DNA of 40,864 nucleotides from CAVRCA01 sp963719345 (GCA_963719345.1 CAVRCA010000011.1:1-40864), one strand, 5' to 3'; shown: positions 8,680 through 17,619, counted from the stretch's first letter. Translations and numbers: made by a program. Notes: generated from the sequence alone by a model not told the origin.

Positions 8680-8938
8680 TGCACACTTCCGTGCCTGACA
8701 AGGCGGGAGGGCAAGCACCTCTCAGCCACCGACGCCTTGGGATGGGATCGTGCCAGTGATGCAGGGGGATATAGGCCAGAAGCCCGCGCTGGCGTAAGTT
8801 CTTTGGGAGACGAGATCAGGACGGAAGCAAGCCGATGCTGCCGCTGTTGGAAGATGACGACGGGCGAAAGCGCTGTCCTACGCATTGGATGCCGCTATCC
8901 GAGCCACCCGCGGATTGATCGCCCCCCACGTTCTCAGC

Positions 8939-9168
8939 TTACGCCGTCCCCCACGCGACCCCGCTGCTGGCATCCGCGATCCGCTGCCACTCGTCCCGCG
9001 CCGCCGCGCCGAAGTGCCCCGCGGCAAGCCGGGCCTGCTCCTCGCTGTAACCCGCGTCCGTGATCGCGCGCTCGACCAGGTGTTCCTGCTCCCGGCCAGC
9101 GTGCGGGCGAACTTGCACCCGGCGAGCTGGGCGGTGCGGGCATCGTCCACGGTAAGGTGGACTTTCAT
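8939..9168 (-). CDS. small conserved hypothetical protein (one frameshift)
   Basis: From ATG 9168 the reading gives MKVHLTVDDARTAQLAGCKF. After a single missing base near 9092 it continues as EQEHLVERAITDAGYSEEQA to a TAA at 8939-8941. Joined, it is about 76 residues, soluble and helical. The composition and the sense of the second half across the break argue for a real gene, but I do not recognise a family. It lies downstream of the acyltransferase in the same direction, 20 bp away, and could be read from the same transcript. Confidence 0.45.
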
Positions 9169-9188
9169 GGCGTCGTCGTGCAGGTCGA

Positions 9189-10289
9189 TCACGTGGGAGT
9201 GCCCGGTAGGTTCCGCGCGACCTTCCGATAGCGATCCTTCAAGCGATTGAACGGCTGTTCCAGGCAAAACCAGGACGCTGTAGCCAGCGCTATCGACACG
9301 GCGCCGTAGACAGCAGCTCGCCGATAAGGCGCGACGCCGATGCCCCACGGGCCAAGCAGCCCCGGCACGAAGAGGTGGATGACGTAGATCCCATACGAGA
9401 TTCGTCCGAGGTAACGCAGCGCGGGGTTATTCAGCAGCCATCCGCCAGGACCGGAGAAGCCGCGAGCGGCGCCAGCCACAATCGAGCAAAAGCACGGTAG
9501 GATGACGCTCTCAACCGCCATCGGCGGCAGCCACGGTGAGGCTACGAGGCGGTGCATTACGGCAAACGAGACTACTGCAACAGCCGCGGAAAGCAGAACT
9601 ATCCAGGGGCGCAGCACCCGGTTCATGGTAGCAGGTACTGCCGCCAGAAGCGCGCCAGTCGCCAAGGCGTCCACGTTGTCTGGTAACAGGTAAACCGCCG
9701 CGAAGTTATTGTCTCCCAACAGATAGATGCCGGTGCGGATAATGGGAGCCGCCACGATCAGCCCGATGCAGACCGCCACGAGACGCCGGCGGCTCAGACC
9801 CAGCACGATCCACGGCCAGAGCAGGTAGAACTGCTCCTCCACCGCGAGCGACCAGAAGTGGGTTGCAGGACACCAGCGCTGCTGGGCGACCAAGCAGAAA
9901 TTGACACCATGAAACACGTAGTAGGGCCAGCTCTGCCGAACGTCTGCGTTGGTCAGGAGCAGCACCAGTACGACAGCGTAGTAGAGCGGCAGGAGGCGCA
10001 GCGCTCGGCGCACATAGAAGCGTTCTATGAAGCCGACGGTCTCAGTCCCTTTGAGCAAGATACCTGTGATCAAAAATCCGCTCAGGACAAAGAATATTTC
10101 AACTCCGTAGCCGCCCACAGGAATGAAGCGGGTAAGAAAGCCGCCATAGTAGTGGTGGAGCATCACAAGCCCAACTGCGATGGCACGCAGGGCATCGAGT
10201 TGCGGCATGTAACCATTGCCTGGTAACGATGCGCTAGCCTTGCCCCGGCTAACCTCTGTAACCTCGGATAACTCTGACGCTGCCGTCAC
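9189..10289 (-). CDS. acyltransferase family 3 (OafA-like) membrane protein
   Basis: An integral membrane O-acyltransferase of 366 residues that would modify a surface sugar or lipid. The N-terminal hallmark is present (MPQLDALRAIAVGLVMLHHY, HH near residues 45-46), followed by GVEIFFVLSGFLITGIL and RRALRLLPLYY. The block THFWSLAVEEQFYLLWPW (residues 142-160) is the conserved acyltransferase-3 signature. About ten hydrophobic segments follow, ending in SYGIYVIHLFVPGL. The start is GTG 10289, which overlaps the stop of the upstream regulator by 4 bp and has a GAAGG box; ATG 10205 would be a shorter alternative. The pairing with a one-domain regulator suggests autonomous control of a surface modification. 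Confidence 0.9.
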   Translation of the reverse strand: MTAASELSEVTEVSRGKASASLPGNGYMPQLDALRAIAVGLVMLHHYYGGFLTRFIPVGGYGVEIFFVLSGFLITGILLKGTETVGFIERFYVRRALRLLPLYYAVVLVLLLTNADVRQSWPYYVFHGVNFCLVAQQRWCPATHFWSLAVEEQFYLLWPWIVLGLSRRRLVAVCIGLIVAAPIIRTGIYLLGDNNFAAVYLLPDNVDALATGALLAAVPATMNRVLRPWIVLLSAAVAVVSFAVMHRLVASPWLPPMAVESVILPCFCSIVAGAARGFSGPGGWLLNNPALRYLGRISYGIYVIHLFVPGLLGPWGIGVAPYRRAAVYGAVSIALATASWFCLEQPFNRLKDRYRKVARNLPGTPT

Positions 10290-10525
10290 GGCGCAGCCTT
10301 CGCCTTCAGGCGCACGCCGACGCCGCCGCCGTTCTCTTCGATGAACTCCACGCCTGCTCGCTCAAGCGCGACTTGGATCACAGAGCGTGTCGCCTGGTGA
10401 GTTTCACCCTGCCCTGCTTCGAACCGGCTGACCGTCATCACTCCGATTTTTGCCGTCTCAGCTAGCTGCTTTGCTGTCCAGCCAAGAAGGCCGCGCGCGG
10501 CTCTGCACTGCTCTCCGCTAATCAT
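10286..10525 (-). CDS. Xre-family helix-turn-helix regulator
   Basis: A 79-residue single-domain DNA-binding protein. The HTH covers residues 6-45 (AARGLLGWTAKQLAETAKIG, then VMTVSRFEAGQG), typical of Cro/CI-like regulators common on mobile elements. The C-terminus (GVEFIEENGGGVGVRLK) forms the short tail seen in similar alphaproteobacterial proteins. It is coupled to the downstream acyltransferase by a 4-bp overlap. No Shine-Dalgarno sequence is visible at ATG 10525, and a TATAAA box lies very close upstream, so the transcript may be leaderless. Confidence 0.85.
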   Translation of the reverse strand: MISGEQCRAARGLLGWTAKQLAETAKIGVMTVSRFEAGQGETHQATRSVIQVALERAGVEFIEENGGGVGVRLKAKAAP

Positions 10526-10533
10526 ATGGCGAT

Positions 10534-10558
10534 TTTATATTTCTTTTTCCTTGCGAGC
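10534..10558 (-). promoter_or_regulatory. candidate promoter of the Xre gene
   Basis: On the minus strand, TATAAA at 10539-10534 ends 8 nt before the ATG, with a possible TTGCTC -35 box about 15 nt further upstream. This is an AT-rich island in GC-rich surroundings. If used, transcription would begin at or next to the start codon. Confidence 0.3.
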
Positions 10559-10661
10559 AAGAAGGATATGGGATATCTATATGAATAGAAGATAACCAGC
10601 AGAGAGAACAGGCGCCATGGGCCGGGCACTTCGCTACGTCGAGATGAACCGCAAGGCCGCC

Positions 10662-10687
10662 CACGGGAGTGGAAAAAACCTGGGCTG
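10662..10687. repeat. ISKra4 terminal inverted repeat, left
   Basis: Begins CACGGGAGTGGAAAAAAC and pairs with 12118-12143 with one mismatch. Confidence 0.88.
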
Positions 10688-10736
10688 CTGGAACAAGGAT
10701 CGTGGCAAGCTACCCTCTTTGCGGAGGGTTCGGCCC

Positions 10737-12116
10737 GTGCAGTGGACGATCAAGCTGGAGGCGAGCACGGAATGGGGTGAGGCCCAAACGTTCGAGATCG
10801 GCCGCTTGACGCGGCGCGTGGCCGGCTTGACCTCGCACGAGATCGGCCTGACCCTCGACGACGCGAAAGCACTCCTGGCCGAGCTGCAGCGCCGCGTCGT
10901 CCAGACCCAGATTGACGAGACGGTGTTTGCCGCCCGGATCTGCAGCGACTGCCTGAGCGTGCGGCCGATCCGCGACCGGCGCACCCGGGTGCTGCAGACC
11001 CTGTTCGGGACGGTGCGCGTCGCCGCACCACGGATCAAGCTCTGCATCTGCGTCGACAAGGGACCGTTCGAGGACGTGTCGTTCTCGCCCCTCTCGGAGC
11101 TCCTGCCCGACCGCTGCACCCCGGCGCTGCGCCGGCTCCAGGCCGAGCTCGGCGCTCGCCACTCCTTCCGTGAGGCAGCCCGTCTCCTCGGCATGCTATT
11201 GCCGTGCTCGCCGACAAACCACGCGAGTGTTCGCAACCGGCTGCACCGGGTTGCCGGCGACCTCCACGCCGAGGAGGCCAAGGTAGCCGAGACGACACCG
11301 GCCGCAGCGACCGAGACCGCAAGCGATCCTGGCATCGTCGTCGCGATCGACGGCGCGCACATCCGCGCGGCTCCCGGGTATCAGACCCGCCACCTGGACG
11401 TCACCGTGGGCAAGGTCGAAGCGGCCGGACGCCCGCCCCGCCGCTTCGCCCTGGCGCCATCAGGAACGGAACGGCCGCTATTGCCGCTTCGCGCAGCTCT
11501 GGCCGCACAGGGCTGGCGACCTAATGTGTCGGTGACCGTCATCAGCGACGGCGAGGCGGCTCTGCTCGAACTGGTGCGCAGGGCGACGGGATCCGACGTC
11601 ACTCACATTCTCGACTGGTGGCACATCTCCATGCGCGTCCGCCATGCCGAGCAGGCTCTGCAAGGGGTCTACGCCCTGGAGCCGGTCCACCACGCCGGCC
11701 TCGACGAGGTCAGCGACAGGCTCGGTCGCATTCGGCATCTGCTCTGGAACGGGTACCACGACGAAGCACGACGTGAGCTGTCCGGCTTGCGACACCTCGC
11801 CGGCGAGGCCGTTTACCTCAACGGAGAGCAGCTCCGTGCCGCCGTCGTCCGGTTCCTCAGTCGCTGCGACACCCTGCGCGGCTACCTCGCGAACAACGAG
11901 ACGGCGTTGATCGACTACGGCTCGCGCCAGCGCACGGGCCTGCCGGTCTCGAGTTCGCGCGCCGAGGGCTGCGTGGCCGAGATCGCCAACGCGCGGATGG
12001 CCAAGCGCCAGCGGATGCGCTGGTCGCCTCGTGGCGCGCACCGCGTCGCCGTCGTGCGTGCCTCTATGCTCGACGGTCGGCTCACGCCCGAACGAACATT
12101 GTCGAAGGCAGCCTGA
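10737..12116 (+). CDS. ISKra4-family transposase
   Basis: An intact DDE-type transposase. The frame is open from 10617, upstream of the element, but the first start inside it that has a ribosome site (GGAGGG, 8 nt away) is GTG 10737, giving 459 residues. Family features are a CxxC-like N-terminal zone (RICSDCLSVRPI), then the catalytic Asp in IVVAIDGAHIRA, the second Asp in VTVISDGEAALL, the marker ILDWWHISMRVRHAEQ and a C-terminal Glu region (SSRAEGCVAEIANARMAKRQ). It ends one base before the right terminal repeat. It is apparently functional. Confidence 0.88.
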   Translation: MQWTIKLEASTEWGEAQTFEIGRLTRRVAGLTSHEIGLTLDDAKALLAELQRRVVQTQIDETVFAARICSDCLSVRPIRDRRTRVLQTLFGTVRVAAPRIKLCICVDKGPFEDVSFSPLSELLPDRCTPALRRLQAELGARHSFREAARLLGMLLPCSPTNHASVRNRLHRVAGDLHAEEAKVAETTPAAATETASDPGIVVAIDGAHIRAAPGYQTRHLDVTVGKVEAAGRPPRRFALAPSGTERPLLPLRAALAAQGWRPNVSVTVISDGEAALLELVRRATGSDVTHILDWWHISMRVRHAEQALQGVYALEPVHHAGLDEVSDRLGRIRHLLWNGYHDEARRELSGLRHLAGEAVYLNGEQLRAAVVRFLSRCDTLRGYLANNETALIDYGSRQRTGLPVSSSRAEGCVAEIANARMAKRQRMRWSPRGAHRVAVVRASMLDGRLTPERTLSKAA

Positions 12117-12117
12117 C

Positions 12118-12143
12118 CAGCCCATGTTTTTTCCACTCCCGTG
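12118..12143. repeat. ISKra4 terminal inverted repeat, right
   Basis: Ends TTTTTTCCACTCCCGTG and is the inverted partner of 10662-10687. Confidence 0.88.
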
Positions 12144-12450
12144 ATCGTCGCGAACCGCCTCATTCTCACGATTAACTACAACCCGACATCAGGTCCGCTG
12201 CGCCGTCTACAACGGCACGCTCGAGGATGCCGTCCGCTGTCGTCATTATGGTTTCCGGCCCCGGCCCGCGAACGACGACAACAGGTTCACCGCGACAGCG
12301 GCTTGATCACCCCAGAACTCCGCATGCTCTCAGTGTCAACCGCCGTTGCACCCCCAAACTCGCGACGGTCCGGGCATGACGGGGTTGGTAGGGCCAGGGT
12401 TTCAAACTAGGACACCACCCGGCGCCGCGCTAGGTTGACATTGGAGAAAC
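12144..12450. other. intergenic stretch between the IS and the GntR gene
   Basis: No convincing gene is visible. A short plus-strand reading around 12195-12305 (VRCAVYNGTLEDAVRCRHYG, then RPRPANDDNRF) resembles the tail of a small alphaproteobacterial protein and could be the 3' remnant of a gene cut by the IS. A GGAGA ribosome site at the end belongs to the GntR gene. Confidence 0.35.
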
Positions 12451-13191
12451 ATGATGTCAGTCCCGTGCAATGACACGACGCGTTCGCGGAAAAGGGGGCC
12501 ACGCCGCTTGCTGCCGGTCGCAGTCAAAGATCCGGACGAAGCTGACGATTCGTTTCAAAACACCTCCCGCGCGGAGTACGTTTACCAGCACCTGCGCCAG
12601 GCAATAAGGGATGGGCGGTTCCAGCAAGGGGACCGCATCCGCGAAGACGACATCGCGAAGTCACTAGGGGTTAGCCGCACCCCGGTCCGCGAGGCGTTGC
12701 GTCGCCTACAGGCGCGCGGACTCCTGGATTTCGGCTCCGGTCACGGGCTCGGCATCGTCGAGCTCAGCCGCGTGCAGGTGCTCGAACTTTATGCCATGCG
12801 CGAGTTGCTGGAAGGCGCTGCGGCGTGCCTGGCAGCGCAGCATGCGACCCCCACCGAAGTAGGCTACATGCGCCATCTTCTCAACCAGTTCCGCGCCACC
12901 CGGGATCCGCAGCAGCTCGCGTCGATCAACCGCACGTTCCACCGCACCATCCGCGACGCCGCGCACAACCGCTACATGGTGCGGTCGCTGAACGACCTCA
13001 ACGAGGCGCTGGCGCTTCTGCGCGGCACGACGTACTCCATCCTCGGCCGCCCCGAGACCGCCGACATCGAACATCGCGCCATTCTCGACGCGATCGAGAA
13101 GGGCGATCCCGACACAGCGGAAAGCGAGGCGCGGGCGCATATCCGCATGGCGCAGAGCCTGCGGATGCAGATGATAGAACCCGTGCTCTAG
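12451..13191 (+). CDS. GntR-family (FadR/FCD type) transcriptional regulator
   Basis: A 246-residue repressor-type regulator and the likely controller of the catabolic island. The winged HTH spans about residues 43-105 (YVYQHLRQAIRDGRF, DIAKSLGVSRTPVREALRRL). The C-terminal FCD effector domain carries the metal-binding His pattern, seen in NRTFHRTIRD, IEHRAILDAI and EARAHIRMAQ. The start is ATG 12451 with GGAGA just upstream; ATG 12454 is equally possible. The next gene begins 15 bp after the stop. FCD regulators usually sense a small organic acid that is the pathway substrate or an intermediate, in line with the hydrolases and dehydrogenases that follow. A fitting dyad operator lies at 17581-17602. 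Confidence 0.92.
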   Translation: MMSVPCNDTTRSRKRGPRRLLPVAVKDPDEADDSFQNTSRAEYVYQHLRQAIRDGRFQQGDRIREDDIAKSLGVSRTPVREALRRLQARGLLDFGSGHGLGIVELSRVQVLELYAMRELLEGAAACLAAQHATPTEVGYMRHLLNQFRATRDPQQLASINRTFHRTIRDAAHNRYMVRSLNDLNEALALLRGTTYSILGRPETADIEHRAILDAIEKGDPDTAESEARAHIRMAQSLRMQMIEPVL

Positions 13192-13205
13192 ACTGCGAAG
13201 ACACC

Positions 13206-14536
13206 ATGTCGGCACGCACGCAATCACCCCGATCGGTCGATGCGCTCTGTCGGCTGAGCGCCACCGAAGCAGCAGCACGCATCGCGGCGGGCGAGCTTGA
13301 GAGCGAGACTCTTATACGGGCCTGCCTGGAGAGGATCGCGCAGCGCGAACCCCATGTGCGTGCCTGGGCGCAGGTCGATGCCGATGGCGCGCTGCGAGCC
13401 GCGCGCGAGGCCGACCGGCAGCGGAGCGCCAACGCACACCCCCTCGGCCCGCTGCATGGCGTTCCGATCGGGGTCAAGGACGTCATCGCCGCCGCGGGCC
13501 TCAGGACGGAGTGCAATTCGGAAATCTACATCGGTCATCTCGCGCACAGCGACTCCGCCGTCGTCGCCCTATTGCGCGCGGCCGGCGCGATCATTCTGGG
13601 AAAGACGGAGACGGTAGAATTCGCCGCCTGGGGCGGGCGAGTCGCGCCCACCGGCAATCCCCACGACCTGTCGCGCACGCCGGGGGGCTCGTCCACCGGC
13701 TCGGCGGCGGCCGTTGCCGACTGCATGGTTCCGCTCGCGCTGGGCACGCAGACCGGCGGCTCGATGATCCGGCCAGCCTCATTCTGCGGCGTGGTCGGCT
13801 TCAAGCCGACATTCGGCACCGTCAGCGCCGAGGGCGTGAAGCCCTATGCGGCCATGCTCGACACGGTCGGGTGGTACGCGCGCTTGGTCGACGATGCGGC
13901 CCTGCTCGCCCGCGTGCTGGAGATCAGCGACGAGCCGATGCCGTCCCCACGCGCGCCGGAAGGGTTGCGCATCGGCCTGTGCTGCACGCCTTATTGGGAC
14001 CGAAGCCTTGCGGAAACGCGGGCCGCGCTGGCCGAGGCGCGCCGGCGACTGACAGAGGTCGGCGCCGTCGTGACCGAACTCGAACTCGGCGATGACTTCG
14101 CGACCCTGAACGAATGCCGGCAGACCGTGATGTGGGCCCAGGGGCGCGTCAGTTTCCTGCATCTGCAGCGCACCGCGCCGGACAGGATATCGCTGGGCAT
14201 CCGCAAGAGCATGGAGCGCATCGGTAACGCGAGGCTGCGCGCGGCGCTGGACGAGGCGGCCGCGTTGCGGCCCCGCTTCGACGCGATGGCGGGCGATTCG
14301 ACGCCGTGATGACGCCCAGCGTGCCGGGCGAGGCGCCTGTCGGATTGGTCTCCACGGGCGATGCGATCTTCAACGGGCTGTGGACGCTCCTCCATGTTCC
14401 GTGCATCAGCCTGCCCGGCCTGACCGGACCGCACGGGATGCCCGTGGGTATCCAGCTCGTTGGGGCGCGATACGCCGACGCCCGCCTGCTCGCGGTGGCG
14501 AAGACAGTCGCGCGGCTGTTGCAGACGCCGCCCTAA
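13206..14536 (+). CDS. amidase-signature hydrolase (one frameshift)
   Basis: Hydrolyses an amide bond to a carboxylate plus ammonia or an amine, in the cytoplasm. The joined reading is about 443 residues. The Ser-cisSer-Lys triad is visible: Lys in HGVPIGVKDVIAAAG (near residue 92), cis-Ser in RTPGGSSTGSAAAVA and the nucleophile Ser in LGTQTGGSMIRPASF. One base is missing near 14299 (GATTCG where GATTTCG is expected), after which GEAPVGLVSTGDAIFNGLWT and HGMPVGIQLVGARYADA complete the family C-terminus. It is probably co-transcribed with the GntR gene. Its stop overlaps the convergent deacetylase-like gene by 4 bp. The substrate is not predictable from sequence; AtzF/allophanate hydrolase or GatA roles are unlikely given the context. 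Confidence 0.88.
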
Positions 14537-15430
14537 CCAGAACCCGGCACGATGCCGGAAGGCAGGCTCTTGCAGTGGGCGGCGATCTCGCCGGGCGTCG
14601 TGATCCACAACTGGTCCCGCTGGCGCAGCACATGACCGAGCGCCCGGCGCAGCGCCTGCATTCGGAAGGCGTGGCCGATAATGAAGGGGTGGACCGAGAA
14701 GGTGAACACCAAGGGATATTTCGCCGAGCGCCGCAGCATCTCATCGAAGTGGTCGATGATCATCTCCTCGAAGTCGCGCCCGGTCTGGTGACGGAACACC
14801 AGCGCGGGGCTGTCGTTCACCTCCACGGAGTAGGGGACAGAGAGGATCGGCCCGGCGCGCGTGCGCATCCAGAAGGGCTGGTCGTCGGCGGGCCAGTCCA
14901 GGACATAGTCGTAGCCCGCCTCCTTGAGAAGATCGAGGGTGCAGACGGCTCTGCGCGAAATAGGGGCCCATCCAGCCGCGCGGCGGCTTCCCCGCATGTT
15001 TCGCGATGGCGGCGGTGGATTCGGCGATCAGCCTCGCCTCGTCCTCCTCCCACAGCGCGTCCTGGCGCTCGGCGTTGGTGCGGCCATGGCCGATATACTC
15101 GTCGCCGCGCCGGTTGATGCGTAGCGCGATCTCCGGGCAGGCGTCGAGCGCGGCGGAATTGACGTTGTGCGAGCCGGGCAGCCCGAATTCGTCCAGCAGG
15201 TCGAAGTAGTGCCAGATCCCGACGCGATTGCCGTAATCGCGCCAGGCGTAATTGCGTTGCGTCTGCGCCGCGTTCGCCGCCGTGGTGTCACTGCCGAGCC
15301 CGGCGCGGAAGGCGAAATGCTCGATGTTGTTGCAGAGCGCGAAGGCGAGGCGCGTGCCGTTCGGCCATTCGTAGACGGGCCGGGAGGGGAGCGGAGTGTA
15401 GTCGTAGCGACCGTGGGTCGGAAGTCTCAT
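14533..15430 (-). CDS. NodB/PuuE-like polysaccharide deacetylase-family hydrolase, copy B (one frameshift)
   Basis: A member of the carbohydrate esterase 4 fold in its PuuE/urate-catabolism branch, which acts on C-N bonds of small molecules rather than on polysaccharide. About 299 residues; ATG 15430 has GGAG upstream. Landmarks are RLAFALCNNIEHFAF near the N-terminus, WRDYGNRVGIWHYFDLLDEF, DEYIGHGRTNAERQ (the metal-site His) and PPRGWMGPYFAQS, then after an extra base near 14948 LDLLKEAGYDYVLDWPADDQ and FSVHPFIIGHAFRMQALR. It is the last gene of a three-gene minus-strand operon, 50 bp after copy A, and is clearly its paralogue. A DxHH-type set is only partly clear. Confidence 0.82.
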
Positions 15431-15479
15431 CTGCCACTCCGATGACGTTGATGAAAGGCCCGGCCGACGCAAGGGTGGT

Positions 15480-16357
15480 TCACCGGCCAGCAGTCTCGGG
15501 CCTGTGCCATTCCAGGATCTCCGCACCATTCCAGTGCAGCACATCGCAATGGCGGTTGATGTAGTCGTATACCTCTTCGAGATAGCGGATGCGATGCGGC
15601 TGCCCCGAGATGTAGGGGTGGATGGCGATCGCCATAATCTTCGGCCGCTCGGCGCCCTCGATATAGTAGCGGTCGAACATGTCCTGGCATTTGCGCAGCC
15701 AGTACAGGGGAATTCGTGGTATTGCACCGCCATCGTGGGAATGTCGTTCAGCTCGACGGTGTATGGCAAGGTCACCAGCGGGCCGTGGGCGGTGCGGATC
15801 TCGGTGGGCTCGTCGTCGTGCACCCAGTCGCCGATATAGCGGACGCCAGCCTCCGCCAGCAGATCGGGCGTCTCGTATGTCTCGGTCAGGCCGGGGCCCA
15901 GCCATCCGACCGGGCGCCTGCCGGCGAAGCGTTCGAGGACGTCGAGCGACTGATGGATCATCGCGCGCTGATCCTCCACCTTGTGGATCGGCATCTGCTC
16001 GTAGGCGTGGCCCATGAATTCCCAGCCGGCCGCGCGCGCCTGCGCCGCGACGCGCTCGTAGTCGAGGCAGACCCGGGCGTTGATCGACAGGGTCGGCCTG
16101 ATGCCCAGGCGCTCGAACAGCTTGAAGAAGCGCCAGACGCCCACGCGCATCCCGTATTCGTGCCAGCTCCAGTTGGGCAGGTCGGGCAGGAGGGATTGGC
16201 CGGTCGGCGGTGACAGCACCTGGCGCGCCATCGGCCGCGCGATGTCCCACACCTCAAGATTGACGATCGTCCAGACGACGACGCGCGCCCCGCCGGGGAG
16301 CACGAGTTTCGGGCGATCGACGATCGCCGAATAGGCAAGGCGTTCCCGTGGCAGCAT
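15480..16357 (-). CDS. NodB/PuuE-like polysaccharide deacetylase-family hydrolase, copy A (one frameshift)
   Basis: A paralogue of the neighbouring copy B, about 292 residues. It starts at MLPRERLAYSAIVDRPKL (ATG 16357), 10 bp after the dehydrogenase stop. Landmarks are VVVWTIVNLEVWDIARPMAR, WHEYGMRVGVWRFFKLFERL, AAGWEFMGHAYEQMPIHK and GWLGPGLTETYETPDLLAEA. One base is missing near 15712, in a run of C; the frame then resumes as LYWLRKCQDMFDRYY and IAIHPYISGQPHRIRYLEEV. Proteins of this kind are often annotated as allantoinase PuuE or as deacetylases. Two non-identical copies in tandem suggest a heteromer or two successive hydrolytic steps, which is inference. Confidence 0.82.
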
Positions 16358-16367
16358 CACCTTCCTC

Positions 16368-17450
16368 CTATTCCCCACCTTGTCCGCCGTCGGCCCCAAG
16401 CGCCGACACCACCGCGTCGGCGAACGCGTCGGTGCCCAGGGTTCCGCCGATGTCGCGCGTGCGCGTGGCGGGATTGGCGAGCACACGCTCGACGGCGCGC
16501 TCGATCCGCCGAGCCGCCGCGATCAATACGCGGGCACCGTCGCGGCGACCCCGCCAGTCGAGCAGCATGGCCGCGGACAGGATCAGCGATGTCGGGTTGG
16601 CGATGTTCCTGCCCGCTATGTCCGGCGCCGAGCCGTGCTGCGCCTGCGCCACGCAGATGCGGTCCCCGCAATTGATCGAGGCGCCCAGCCCCAGGCTCCC
16701 CGAAAGCTCCGAGGCCTCGTCGGACAATATGTCGCCGAACATGTTGGTGGTGACGATCACGTCGAATCGGTCAGGCGTGCGGATCAGCAGCGCCGCGGCG
16801 GCGTCGACGATGACCTCCTCCAGTTCGACGTCCGGATAGTCCCGCGCGACCTTGCGAACTTCACGTAGGAACAGCCCGTCGGACAGCTTCAACACGTTGG
16901 CCTTGTGGACCACCGTCACCTTCCTGCGCCGCCCACGGGCCAGGTCGAAGCCCGTCCTGGCGATGCGCGCCGAGCCTTTCGCCGTGATCTTGCGGACCGC
17001 GAGCGCCATGTCGGCGTCGGGCATGAACTCGCCGCTCCCCGCGTGCATGTTGCGATCGGCATAGAAGCCCTCGGTGTTCTCCCGCACGATGACGAGATCC
17101 ATCGGCCGGCGCAGGATGCCCAGGCCCTCGCGCGAGCGGCATGGACGGATATTTGCATAGAGCTCGAACGCGGCGCGCAGTTCGCCTGAGGGATTGATGC
17201 CGCCCTTGTCGCGCGGCGGATAGCGGTAGTGGTCGACCGGCCCGAGGATCACGCCGTCGGCTTCCGGAATGCGCGCGACCACCTCCGGCGGCAGTGTGCT
17301 GCCGAACGCCTGAAGGCTGGCAAGGCCGATCTCTTTCGTTTCGAATTCGAGTCCAAGCGACAGCGCGGCGTCGGCGGCGCGGAGCACGTCGAGCGTCGCG
17401 CGGGTGATCTCCGGCCCGATGCCGTCGCCGGGAAGCACAAGGATTTGCAT
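16368..17450 (-). CDS. isopropylmalate/isocitrate/tartrate dehydrogenase-family enzyme
   Basis: An NAD(P)-dependent beta-decarboxylating dehydrogenase of 360 residues with an intact frame. It would oxidise a 2-hydroxy (malate-like) acid at the carbon next to a carboxylate and release CO2. Landmarks are the N-terminal MQILVLPGDGIGPEIT, substrate Arg residues in the GELRAAFELYANIRPCRS region, LVIVRENTEGFYADRN, VVHKANVLKLSDGLF (catalytic Lys), metal-binding NMFGDILSDEASEL and the cofactor loop HGSAPDIAGRNIANPTS. It differs from housekeeping LeuB and Icd in the substrate loop and sits far from leu genes, so a dedicated catabolic role is likely. It is the first gene of the minus-strand operon with both NodB-like genes. 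Confidence 0.88.
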   Translation of the reverse strand: MQILVLPGDGIGPEITRATLDVLRAADAALSLGLEFETKEIGLASLQAFGSTLPPEVVARIPEADGVILGPVDHYRYPPRDKGGINPSGELRAAFELYANIRPCRSREGLGILRRPMDLVIVRENTEGFYADRNMHAGSGEFMPDADMALAVRKITAKGSARIARTGFDLARGRRRKVTVVHKANVLKLSDGLFLREVRKVARDYPDVELEEVIVDAAAALLIRTPDRFDVIVTTNMFGDILSDEASELSGSLGLGASINCGDRICVAQAQHGSAPDIAGRNIANPTSLILSAAMLLDWRGRRDGARVLIAAARRIERAVERVLANPATRTRDIGGTLGTDAFADAVVSALGADGGQGGE

Positions 17451-17562
17451 GACGACCCTATCGCTCGTCTAGATTCCGCAGGGCGGGACCGGGACGACAT
17501 CACCGCGGCGTCGCTGCGCGGCCGTCCGGGCAACTCCCCCTGCAGCACCTCCAGTTTCCCAA

Positions 17563-17618
17563 TTGACACGGCGTTCGACGCTTGTATACGCTTGCACACA
17601 AGCGGGTGCGTCTGTCAA
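17563..17618. promoter_or_regulatory. divergent promoter region with a GntR-type dyad operator
   Basis: On the plus strand, TTGACA (17563-17568) and TATACG (17585-17590) are 16 bp apart. On the minus strand a second TTGACA lies at 17618-17613. Between them, 17581-17602 is an imperfect dyad, CTTGT-N12-ACAAG, whose left half CTTGTATAC matches the TTGTATACAA-type sites bound by many FCD GntR regulators. The site overlaps the plus-strand -10 box, fitting repression. The plus-strand promoter is far (about 400 bp) from the first transporter gene; the minus-strand one faces the dehydrogenase operon. Confidence 0.5.
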
Positions 17619-17619
17619 A

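Larger units (their letters stand above)
10662..12143 (+). mobile_element. ISKra4-family insertion sequence
   Basis: A 1482-bp element with terminal inverted repeats at 10662-10687 and 12118-12143 that match at 25 of 26 positions (outer core CACGGGAGTGGAAAAAAC). It holds one transposase gene. I see no target duplication at the edges. The left end lies 45 bp inside a short reading frame that starts at ATG 10617 with a GAGAGA ribosome site, so a small gene may have been interrupted, but I cannot identify one by joining the two sides. Confidence 0.88.

Noticed and set aside
16368..17450. Housekeeping LeuB or Icd assignment
   Set aside because: No leucine or TCA neighbours, and the substrate-loop sequence differs; the catabolic context favours a dedicated family member.
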